Below are positions 1 through 5,857 of a stretch of DNA of 7,261 nt, one piece after another. The DNA comes from an uncultured Bacteroidales bacterium (lineage in GTDB: Bacteria > Bacteroidota > Bacteroidia > Bacteroidales > Paludibacteraceae). The stretch covers positions 1 through 7,261 of the forward strand of contig CALGHE010000053.1 of NCBI GenBank assembly GCA_937915765.1. Direction: 5' to 3'. Numbering within the stretch: the first letter of the stretch is position 1; each line of letters starts with the position of its first letter. The notes below the pieces were generated by a model, which was given only the letters and a program-made list of their open reading frames with translations, did not search any database and was not told the origin of the DNA. The position numbers were made by a program, and so were the translations under genes.

Positions 1-22
1 TCAGATTAACATACTTTGTCAT
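1..22 (-). CDS. possible start of a leftward gene, cut by the window edge
   Basis: On the minus strand an ATG at 22-20 opens a frame that stays open to the edge (M-T-K-Y-V-N-L, seven codons). It lies about 37 bp downstream of a minus-strand promoter-like sequence (59-90), which is the main reason to consider it. An upstream minus-strand ATG in the same leader runs quickly into a stop, so this is the first usable start. No Shine-Dalgarno sequence is visible, which is common in Bacteroidota. Seven codons are too few to assign a family, and the start could be fortuitous. Confidence 0.3.
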
Positions 23-58
23 AGTTATAAATCATTTTAAAAACATAAACATACGGTG

Positions 59-90
59 CAAATATACAACAGATACAATTATTGCACAAG
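59..90 (-). promoter_or_regulatory. candidate leftward Bacteroidota promoter
   Basis: Read on the minus strand, 66-59 is TATATTTG, an exact match to the Bacteroidota -7 consensus TAnnTTTG. Twenty bases upstream (90-87) is CTTG, three of four matches to the -33 TTTG. It points away from the J-domain gene and towards the possible leftward gene at the left edge, so this intergenic region would hold two divergent promoters. The -33 is imperfect and AT-rich DNA produces such matches by chance. Confidence 0.4.
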
Positions 91-135
91 AGCGGAGCGG
101 AGAAAAATACAATTAACAGATGACAATTTACAATT
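68..135. repeat. short direct repeats of ACAATT
   Basis: TACAATT occurs at 74-80, 108-114 and 129-135, with GACAATT at 122-128, the last two being in direct tandem. A longer unit recurs with a one-base difference: AACAGATACAATT at 68-80 and AACAGATGACAATT at 115-128. Between them lies a 5-base tandem, GAGCG repeated 2.6 times (90-102). These are visible directly; whether they mark a dispersed genomic repeat, an old insertion scar or simple slippage cannot be told from one copy. Confidence 0.45.
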
Positions 136-201
136 GGCGGTTTAAACTATCCGTCACGTCATCATCATTTGGTCATCGTCAGAAAAAGTGTTTCTCAAAG
201 T

Positions 202-232
202 GTTGCCGTTTGTATAATAATTGTTACTTTTG
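202..232 (+). promoter_or_regulatory. candidate promoter of the J-domain gene
   Basis: TACTTTTG at 225-232 matches the Bacteroidota -7 consensus TAnnTTTG exactly. GTTG at 202-205 supplies a TTG-type -33 with a 19-bp spacer. Transcription would start near 238, giving a leader of roughly 35 bases before the ATG at 272. No Shine-Dalgarno sequence lies in that leader. Confidence 0.6.
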
Positions 233-271
233 ACGAAAATAATATTTGACGTCGAATAATGAGTTTGTAAT

Positions 272-1327
272 ATGAACAGGATAAAAGTCTTTGCATTAGG
301 TTGTCTTGTGTGGAAAATTTTAATCTGCTCGATTCTTTTTAGCAACGTAGGCTTTCTTTATATAATTCTTTTGTTATTGGTCTATGTGGGTTGCACCATT
401 TTTTTTGAAGAAAAAACAGAAAAACAGCCTGACTGTATGAAGACGAGATCTTTTTGGATGGAAATTTTGCATGAATTAATATTTGATAAGGTATTACCTA
501 GTATTCCGTTTGCCTTGTATATGCTTGTTGCAATATTTCTTTATGACTATTTTCCTTTTGAGAGTATTCTCTTGGTGGTAATGGGCCTCTCCTTGGTTTG
601 GATGTATGTTGAAGTGGATGATGTAGATAAGTTGTCATATTATGAAGGAACGCAAGCGGAGAAAGATGAACTGAGCGATTGTGCGAAGAATGTCAGAGCG
701 GTGGCACGCATAAGCGCTATTTTAATGATGTACAACGGCGGATATGAAAGGACTAAAAAGATATTTTCGGAACATCTGGCGAGGTATTATGTGGAAGTTG
801 ATGCAGATTATGCGGAAAAGGTTATTTTTGATGAACTGAGTGTGCTGAATGCAAGTAACGGAAATTGGTTGCCAGAGCTGAAACGGTGTTGTCTGGAGGT
901 GAACAGAACGCTCATCTATGAGAAAAAGAGATGTCTGCTCGAACTTCTTTTTGAGATAGCTGCACTTGATGGCATTAGTTCAAAAGAGCGCGATCTGCTG
1001 AGCCGCATAATGGGTCATATCCGCATAAAAGAGGCAGACCGTGCATATATAGAAGGTGTGTTTGCAAGGTATTATGTAGAGAATTTGCAAGGGGCAAGGG
1101 CATCGTCAGGCACAAGATATCCTCAGAGGGTCATAGATGCTTACGCTAAATTAGGCTTGCGGCCTGGAGCCGACCTTGAGGAGGTGAAGCGTGCTTATCG
1201 CCGTCTTGTCTTTGAAAACCATCCGGACCGCTTTGTCAATGCCAGCGAGTCCACTCGTGCCGCGGCAGAGGAGCGCACACGCGAACTGAACCGTGCGATA
1301 GAAACTATCGAGGAATTTGCCTTCTGA
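272..1327 (+). CDS. membrane-anchored TerB-like/J-domain protein (DjlA-like co-chaperone)
   Basis: 351 aa. The C-terminal part (about residues 286-351) is a J domain: an YAKLGLRPGA-type opening, a basic helix II (KRAYRRL), the diagnostic HPD motif at 317-319 and a final helix III. J domains stimulate the ATPase of DnaK/Hsp70 through this HPD loop. Before it, about residues 138-267 form a helical region resembling TerB/DjlA, including the acidic ALDGISSKERDLL segment at 231-243. The N-terminus is hydrophobic, with likely membrane segments near 7-24, 27-44, 75-92 and 96-112. E. coli DjlA has the same order (membrane anchor, TerB-like, J domain) but only one N-terminal segment, so this is DjlA-like rather than a clear orthologue. 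The likely role is recruiting DnaK to the inner membrane; clients are unknown. The ATG at 272 follows a good promoter at 202-232. The gene is monocistronic: 312 bp separate it from the next gene. The 5' part is far more AT-rich than the J-domain part. The J-domain assignment is firm, the TerB assignment moderate. Confidence 0.85.
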   Translation: MNRIKVFALGCLVWKILICSILFSNVGFLYIILLLLVYVGCTIFFEEKTEKQPDCMKTRSFWMEILHELIFDKVLPSIPFALYMLVAIFLYDYFPFESILLVVMGLSLVWMYVEVDDVDKLSYYEGTQAEKDELSDCAKNVRAVARISAILMMYNGGYERTKKIFSEHLARYYVEVDADYAEKVIFDELSVLNASNGNWLPELKRCCLEVNRTLIYEKKRCLLELLFEIAALDGISSKERDLLSRIMGHIRIKEADRAYIEGVFARYYVENLQGARASSGTRYPQRVIDAYAKLGLRPGADLEEVKRAYRRLVFENHPDRFVNASESTRAAAEERTRELNRAIETIEEFAF

Positions 1328-1338
1328 TTTTCTATAGG

Positions 1339-1353
1339 CAACTTTGAACGTTG
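1339..1353. promoter_or_regulatory. CAAC-N7-GTTG dyad, distal copy
   Basis: CAAC at 1339-1342 and GTTG at 1350-1353 form an inverted repeat with arms starting 11 bp apart, 12 bp after the stop of the J-domain gene. The same spaced dyad recurs at 1606-1620 over the marR promoter, and both copies also share a T directly after CAAC and another T two bases on. It may be a distal regulator-binding site. With only 4-bp arms and no T-run it is not a credible terminator. Confidence 0.35.
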
Positions 1354-1462
1354 TATCTGAGCAAATATTAGCAGGATAGGAGAGAATGATGCAATGCGCC
1401 CGAATCAAATTTATGAAATGAAAATCATAAAAATTAATTTTATAGCGCCATCGTTAAAAATA

Positions 1463-1476
1463 TCAGTCATGACTGA
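1463..1476. promoter_or_regulatory. perfect 14-bp palindrome TCAGTCATGACTGA
   Basis: The 14 bases are an exact inverted repeat with no spacer; symmetry ends at 1462/1477. It lies about 125 bp upstream of the marR promoter, outside any credible gene. Palindromes of this size typically bind homodimeric regulators. No matching protein can be named, and a site so far upstream would suit activation or looping rather than simple promoter blocking. Confidence 0.35.
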
Positions 1477-1585
1477 ACAAAATGCCTTTTTGTTTCGTTT
1501 TACAACCAAACAAGGCAATATTTATCGCCGATATTGTGTTATTTTGAATAATTTTTGGTTTTTGTTGCTGAAAATCAAGATAAAA

Positions 1586-1617
1586 TTTGTTATTGTTGAT
1601 AAATACAACTATATTTG
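1586..1617 (+). promoter_or_regulatory. promoter of the marR efflux operon
   Basis: TTTG at 1586-1589, a 20-bp spacer, and TATATTTG at 1610-1617 form an exact match to the Bacteroidota sigma-ABfr consensus (TTTG, 19-21 bp, TAnnTTTG). Transcription should start near 1622-1625, leaving a very short leader of about 15-18 bases before the ATG at 1640. It is the only strong promoter visible ahead of the five-gene block, so it probably drives all of it. Confidence 0.75.
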
Positions 1618-1620
1618 TTG
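1595..1620. promoter_or_regulatory. candidate MarR operator: three half-sites with 11-bp period
   Basis: GTTG (1595-1598), CAAC (1606-1609) and GTTG (1617-1620) start exactly 11 bp apart and alternate in orientation, giving two overlapping inverted repeats across the spacer and -7 element of the operon promoter. MarR-family dimers bind pseudo-palindromes with half-sites about one helical turn apart and often repress their own promoter. The position would block RNA polymerase. That MarR is the protein bound here is inference. Confidence 0.45.
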
Positions 1621-1639
1621 GCATAATGTTTAAAATAAA

Positions 1640-2116
1640 ATGACGATGGAGAAATTTTTAGAAAGTTCATTGATTGATATCGAGCTGTTGTTCGCTTTGA
1701 TGAACGGACGAGTGTCAAGCGCGATTAACAAGAGGTTGGCTCACGACCTGAAAGCTGCAGGCTTGGATATTACAGCAGACCAGTGGTCTGTGCTTTACTC
1801 GTTGTGGCTTAACGACGGAGTTACGCAGAAGTCTATTGCAGACTCTACGTTCAAAGACAAACCGAGCATTACCCGCTTGATAGACAATCTGGAAGCGATG
1901 GGGTTTGTTGAGCGTCGCTCAGACCCGTCGGACAGACGTATCAATAAGGTTTATCTGACAGAGAGCGGCATTGCGGTGAGAGAGAATGTGCGTGTTGTCT
2001 CTTTGCAGACTATGCAGAGTGTGTTGCAAGGTCTTTCCGAAAAGGAAATTACTCAGGTTCAGTCTTTGTTGAAGCTCATCTTCAAGAACCTTCAGAAGGG
2101 TAAAGTGGAAGAGTGA
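1640..2116 (+). CDS. MarR-family transcriptional regulator
   Basis: 158 aa, a normal MarR length. MarR proteins are winged-helix dimers that usually repress nearby efflux or stress genes and release DNA on binding small phenolic or lipophilic ligands or on oxidation. The DNA-binding core is about residues 44-112: helix-turn-helix with recognition helix around 73-87 (KPSITRLIDNLEAMG), then the wing carrying the family signature DPSDRR (95-100, DRR at 98-100) and YLTESG. Helices at both ends (about 8-40 and 115-152) would form the dimer interface. There are no cysteines, which argues against a redox switch. An ATG two codons later (1646) is an alternative start; 1640 lies just downstream of the promoter at 1586-1617 and has no Shine-Dalgarno sequence. 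It is the first gene of the efflux operon, 36 bp ahead of the TolC gene, which fits autoregulation and control of the exporter. Confidence 0.92.
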   Translation: MTMEKFLESSLIDIELLFALMNGRVSSAINKRLAHDLKAAGLDITADQWSVLYSLWLNDGVTQKSIADSTFKDKPSITRLIDNLEAMGFVERRSDPSDRRINKVYLTESGIAVRENVRVVSLQTMQSVLQGLSEKEITQVQSLLKLIFKNLQKGKVEE

Positions 2117-2152
2117 TAAAAGTAAAAAAAACGATTGATTAAAGGAACGATA

Positions 2153-3637
2153 ATGAGGAGAGCTTTTTTCTTGACATTTTGTTCGTTCTTGCCGCTCCTT
2201 GCTGAAGCCGGGCAGACGTTGACCTTGGAAGAGTGCCGGGACTTGGCTCTGCAAAATAACAAGGAACTCAAGATTGCAGAGGAAGAGTTGGACGTGGCGT
2301 CTTACAAAAAAAAGTCCGCACGAACTAAATATTTTCCGGACTTGTCTGTAAAAGGTGCATATCTGCGAAACGAGAAGGACTTGTCCCTTATAGGCGAGGA
2401 TATGTATCTGCCTATCGGGACGGTTATGCCAGACGGCTCTTTTGGCTTCCGACAGGAGCAGATCGGGAATCAGTGGACTTTGGTTAACGGGCAGCCTGTG
2501 CCGCTTGATGCGAACGGGCAGCCCTTCAACCCTAAGTCTAATCCTGAAAAGATAATGTGGAAGGATTACACCACGATTCCGAAAGAGGAGCTGACTTTCG
2601 ACTCTAAAAACGTCTATGTGGGCGCGCTTAATCTGATGCAGCCGGTCTTTATGGGTGGCAAGATTATTGCGTACAACAAGATTGCTAAACTGAACGAAAG
2701 TCTTGCAGAGTCTAAGTTGGAGACTGGCCGCAGAAATGTGTCTTTGTCTGTTGAGGAGGCTTATTGGCAGGTCGTCTCTTTGTCTAACAAACGCAAGGCG
2801 GTCGAGGCGCTTGTGGAGCTTCTTGACAAGATGTCGGGCGATGTGAAGGCTATGATGGAGGCGGGCGTGGCAACGAAGGCGGACGAGCTTTCTGTGCTGG
2901 TCAAGAAAAACGAGGCGGAAATGGCTCTGCTGAAAGTGGAGAATGGTGTGAGTTTGTCTAAAATGCTTCTTGCTCAGTATTGCGGACTTCCGCTTGATGA
3001 GGAGATAACTCTTGCTGATGAAAATGCAGAAATTGTCAGTGCTGGCTCTTTTGCTGATTCTGTTGATATTCAGCAGATTTACGAAAATAGGCCGGAGGTT
3101 AGAAGTCTTGGTATTGCGCAGCAAATTTATGAGCAGAAGGCTAATGTGGCGCGTGCGGACATGATGCCGACTGTGGCTCTTGCTGCTAATTATATCGCGA
3201 TGAACCCTAATCTGTCCAACGGTTATAAGACTGATTTTGACTTTACTTGGAATGTCGGTGTTGTCGTGAATATTCCTTTGCTGCATTGGGGCGAAAGCAT
3301 TTACAATTACAAAGCCGCTAAAGGCGAGGCGAATATTGCCGGATATAAGCTTAGCGGGACGCAGGAAAAAATAGAGCTGCAGGTTAGTCAGTCTTTGTTC
3401 AGGCTGAAGGAGGCTCGACGCAAGTTGGAGGTTTCGGCGAAAAACTTGGAGAGCGCCGACGAGAATTTGCGGTATGCGACGGTGGGCTTTGAAGAGGGTG
3501 TGGTGCCGGCGTCTGCTTTGCTTGAGGCTCAGACCGTGTGGCTTAACGCAAAATCAAATAAGATAGATGCGGAGGTTGAGGCTAAATTGTCTGAAGTGCG
3601 ACTCCGACAGGCTATGGGTGTTTTGTCTGTAAAATAA
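2153..3637 (+). CDS. TolC-family outer membrane efflux channel
   Basis: 494 aa from the ATG at 2153, chosen over an upstream TTG at 2135 because AAAGGAA (2141-2147) sits just upstream and the protein then begins with a clean signal peptide (MRRAFFLTFCSFLPLLAEA, cleavage near residue 20). No lipobox is present, so it is not a lipoprotein as OprM-type channels are. The two outer-membrane-efflux repeats run about 22-280 and 300-490; landmarks include the TLEECRDLALQNN opening (23-36), the strand LMQPVFMGGK (161-170), RPEV (313-316) and NIPLLHWG (373-380), with alpha-helical barrel segments between. TolC trimers form the outer-membrane and periplasmic exit duct for adaptor-linked pumps. Residues 73-152 form an unusually long, Gly/Pro/Asn/Gln-rich insertion between the first helix pair and its strand, probably surface-exposed. 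The next gene, the HlyD adaptor, starts 10 bp downstream. Confidence 0.93.
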   Translation: MRRAFFLTFCSFLPLLAEAGQTLTLEECRDLALQNNKELKIAEEELDVASYKKKSARTKYFPDLSVKGAYLRNEKDLSLIGEDMYLPIGTVMPDGSFGFRQEQIGNQWTLVNGQPVPLDANGQPFNPKSNPEKIMWKDYTTIPKEELTFDSKNVYVGALNLMQPVFMGGKIIAYNKIAKLNESLAESKLETGRRNVSLSVEEAYWQVVSLSNKRKAVEALVELLDKMSGDVKAMMEAGVATKADELSVLVKKNEAEMALLKVENGVSLSKMLLAQYCGLPLDEEITLADENAEIVSAGSFADSVDIQQIYENRPEVRSLGIAQQIYEQKANVARADMMPTVALAANYIAMNPNLSNGYKTDFDFTWNVGVVVNIPLLHWGESIYNYKAAKGEANIAGYKLSGTQEKIELQVSQSLFRLKEARRKLEVSAKNLESADENLRYATVGFEEGVVPASALLEAQTVWLNAKSNKIDAEVEAKLSEVRLRQAMGVLSVK

Positions 3638-3647
3638 TGTTTTAAAT

Positions 3648-4643
3648 ATGGGTGCTAAAAAGAATAATTCAGCTAACGCAAATATGTTGGTTGCGTTCGT
3701 TGTGCTTGTTGTTATAGTTTTGGGTATAACTGTGATTGGCTTTTTCTTCATGAAGCCGGAGCCGGAGGTTATTCAGGGCGAGGTGGAGGTCAATGAGCTG
3801 CGTGTGTCCGGAAAGGTGCCGGGGCGTGTTGCAAAGTTCCTTGTGACGGAAGGGCAGATGGTAAGGCAGGGCGATACTCTTGTGCTGCTGGACAGTCCGG
3901 AGGTGGAGGCCAAGCTGCTGCAGGCTAAAGCGGCGGAAAGGGCGGCTTCGGCTCTTAGCGAGAAGGCTGCCAATGGCGCGAGGGAGGAGCAGATAAAGAG
4001 CGCATACGAAATGTGGCAGAAGGCCCTGGCTGGCCTTGAGGTTGCGAAAAAGTCGTACGACCGTGTGCTGAATCTGTTTGAAAAAGAGGTGGTTCCGGCT
4101 CAGAAAAAAGATGAGGCCGAGGCTAATTACAAGGCTATGCTCGCTACTGAGCAAGCTGCTAAACTGCAGTATGAACTGGCGAAGAAGGGCGCGGCAGAGG
4201 AAGACAAGTCGGCTGCCAAGGCGCAGCTTAGCCGAGCTAGAGGGGCGGTGGCTGAGGTGCGTTCTTACTTGAACGAGACGGTCCTGCTTTCGCCTATCGA
4301 CGGCGAGGTGTCGGAGATTTTTCCTCAGCGCGGAGAGCTTGTCGGTTCCGGCGCTCCGATTATGAACATAGCTGATGTAGCTGATGTCTGGGTGACGTTA
4401 AACATTCGTGAGAAGGATTATCAGAAGTTTGCAAAGGGTTCTGAGTTCAAGGCTTTTGTACCGGCTTTAGGAAATAAGGAACTGGTTCTGAAGGTGTTTT
4501 TTGTGAAGGATATGGGCGCGTTTGCGGCATGGAAGGCTACTAAAGTGTCTGGCGAATTTGACTCTAAGACGTTTGAGATAAGGGCGGTCCCTGTTGATGC
4601 GGAGGGCTTGGTGCCGGGTATGTCTGTGATTGTTAAGGAGTGA
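3648..4643 (+). CDS. HlyD-family periplasmic adaptor (membrane fusion protein)
   Basis: 331 aa. A short basic cytoplasmic N-terminus is followed by one membrane anchor at about 13-35, with no lipobox. Then come the first half of a lipoyl/biotinyl-like domain (about 45-83, VSGKVPGRVAKFLVTEGQMVRQGD), a long Ala/Glu/Lys-rich alpha-helical hairpin (85-207), the second lipoyl half (209-241, LSPIDGEVSEIFPQRGELV), and a beta-barrel region (243-330). The segment AFAAWKATKVSGEFDSKTFEIRA (291-313) closely resembles the corresponding region of YbhG/EmrA-like adaptors that serve ABC-2 exporters. Such proteins link inner-membrane transporter to TolC. The ATG at 3648 lies 10 bp after the TolC stop; no strong Shine-Dalgarno sequence is visible, so translational coupling is likely. 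Its last codons contain AAGGAG (4635-4640), which probably serves the following permease. Lengths and domains are complete. Confidence 0.92.
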   Translation: MGAKKNNSANANMLVAFVVLVVIVLGITVIGFFFMKPEPEVIQGEVEVNELRVSGKVPGRVAKFLVTEGQMVRQGDTLVLLDSPEVEAKLLQAKAAERAASALSEKAANGAREEQIKSAYEMWQKALAGLEVAKKSYDRVLNLFEKEVVPAQKKDEAEANYKAMLATEQAAKLQYELAKKGAAEEDKSAAKAQLSRARGAVAEVRSYLNETVLLSPIDGEVSEIFPQRGELVGSGAPIMNIADVADVWVTLNIREKDYQKFAKGSEFKAFVPALGNKELVLKVFFVKDMGAFAAWKATKVSGEFDSKTFEIRAVPVDAEGLVPGMSVIVKE

Positions 4644-4654
4644 CAAACTTGATA

Positions 4655-5839
4655 ATGTGCAAGGAGATGAAGAGCGTTTTGTTCAGAATATGGAGGATTA
4701 TGAAGCGAGAGGCGAGGCGTATGGTTTCGCGTCCGCTATACCTCTTCGGCATGGTGGCGGCACCGCTATTCTCCGTCTTTTTCTTTCTCTCTTTGATGGG
4801 CGACGGACTGCCGCAGGATATGCCTGTCGCTTTGCTGGACAATGATAATAGTTCGACTTCGAGACGTCTGGTGAGGCAGCTGGACAATTTCAGGCAGACT
4901 AAGATTGAGCTTCGTTGCGCTGATTTTCGTGAGGCGAGGCAGGCTATGCAGCGCGGCGAGGTGTACGGCGTGTTTGTCATACCGGAGAACTTTGAGCAGG
5001 ATGTGACTTCCGGACGGCAGCCTAAAATATCGTTCTACACAAACAATTCGTATCTGATTGCTGGCTCGCTGCTTTTCAGGGACATGAAGATGATCTCTGT
5101 GCTTGGTTCCGCTTCTGCAGGAAAGGAGGTGCGACTTGCCAAAGGTCAGACGGAAAGGCAGGCGATGGCTGAACTCCAGCCTATAAGCATCGATTCTCAT
5201 CTTGTGGGTAATCCGTGGCTGAACTATTCGGTCTATCTTTGCAATTTGATTCTGCCGGGTATATTGAATATTCTGGTGATGATCATGACGGTGTTCGCGT
5301 TAGGCTCAGAGGTTAAACAGGCTTCTGCTAAAGTCTTGATGAGAATGGCAAAAGGCGATGTGCTTGTTGCGCTTCTTGGAAAGATGTTGCCGCACACGTT
5401 GCTGTGGTTTGTGATGATAACGTTCGTGGAGGTTGTGCTGTACGGGTATATGGGCTTTCCGTGCAACAGCGGTCTTTTGCCGATGCTGGCGGCGTCTTGG
5501 CTGCTGGTTGTGGCAAGCCAGGCTTTGTCGGTCTTCTTTTTCGGGCTGCTGCCGGTCATGCGTCTGTCGTTGAGCGCCGCCTCCCTGCTGGGTGTGCTGT
5601 CGATTTCAATATCTGGCGTGTCGTTCCCGGTCTCCGAGATGCATCCGGTTTTGCAGACTTGGGCGAACGTTTTTCCGCTAAGGCACTTCTTCTTGCTCTA
5701 TGTGGACCAGGCCTTGAACGGACTGTCATTCTATTACACGTGGGTGAGTTACGTGGCTTTGCTTCTGTTTCTGTTCTTGCCGTTTTTTGTGATGCCAAGG
5801 CTGAAGTATGTGTTTGAAAATCAAAGGTATATTGCGTAA
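4655..5839 (+). CDS. ABC-2-type transporter permease, first of a pair
   Basis: 394 aa from the ATG at 4655. The start is uncertain: a GTG at 4640 overlaps the HlyD stop but sits directly on AAGGAG (4635-4640); TTG 4649 and ATG 4667 are also in frame. Homologues I know of usually begin near the MKSVLFRIWRIMKRE stretch, favouring 4655 or 4667. Topology fits ABC2_membrane_3 (YhhJ/YbhS/YbhR type): first membrane segment at about 28-48, a large extracytoplasmic domain at 49-190 (with LLDNDNSSTSR at 60-70 and YGVFVIPENFEQD at 104-116), then five membrane segments near 195-216, 241-266, 275-300, 304-324 and 362-380. The family motif GVSFPVSEMHPVLQ (321-334) precedes the last segment. It should form the inner-membrane channel together with the following paralogue and deliver substrate to the HlyD-TolC duct. 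Substrate is unknown; relatives export drugs, lipophilic compounds or cations. No nucleotide-binding domain is fused to it. Confidence 0.9.
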   Translation: MCKEMKSVLFRIWRIMKREARRMVSRPLYLFGMVAAPLFSVFFFLSLMGDGLPQDMPVALLDNDNSSTSRRLVRQLDNFRQTKIELRCADFREARQAMQRGEVYGVFVIPENFEQDVTSGRQPKISFYTNNSYLIAGSLLFRDMKMISVLGSASAGKEVRLAKGQTERQAMAELQPISIDSHLVGNPWLNYSVYLCNLILPGILNILVMIMTVFALGSEVKQASAKVLMRMAKGDVLVALLGKMLPHTLLWFVMITFVEVVLYGYMGFPCNSGLLPMLAASWLLVVASQALSVFFFGLLPVMRLSLSAASLLGVLSISISGVSFPVSEMHPVLQTWANVFPLRHFFLLYVDQALNGLSFYYTWVSYVALLLFLFLPFFVMPRLKYVFENQRYIA

Positions 5840-5857
5840 ATATAAAAAGGTGATGCG

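Larger units (their letters stand above)
1328..1639. other. 312-bp intergenic region with several dyads, upstream of marR
   Basis: No convincing gene lies here. An open frame of 79 codons (1394-1633) is AT-driven, resembles no family I know, and contains the marR promoter. The region holds a CAAC-N7-GTTG dyad at 1339-1353, a perfect 14-bp palindrome at 1463-1476, an inverted repeat with 6-bp arms (CAATAT at 1516-1521, ATATTG at 1531-1536), and the marR promoter with overlapping half-sites at 1586-1620. I see no classical GC-rich hairpin plus T-run terminator for the upstream gene. Confidence 0.6.

Noticed and set aside
154..345. 63-codon minus-strand open frame overlapping the J-domain gene start
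   Set aside because: It covers the promoter and first codons of the J-domain gene in antisense; composition is that of AT-rich noncoding DNA.
1394..1633. 79-codon plus-strand open frame between the J-domain gene and marR
   Set aside because: Very AT-rich, Ile/Lys/Phe/Asn-dominated, no recognisable motif, no good ribosome-binding site, and it contains the marR promoter and several dyads.
2135..2152. TTG at 2135 as start of the TolC gene
   Set aside because: It would place the only Shine-Dalgarno-like AAAGGAA inside the gene and add six residues ahead of a normal signal peptide; ATG 2153 is better.
1919..3286. 455-codon open frame on the minus strand, antisense to marR and the TolC gene
   Set aside because: Its translation is rich in Arg, His, Leu and Ser with no recognisable domain, while the opposite strand encodes two complete, well-recognised proteins. 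It is a codon-usage shadow.
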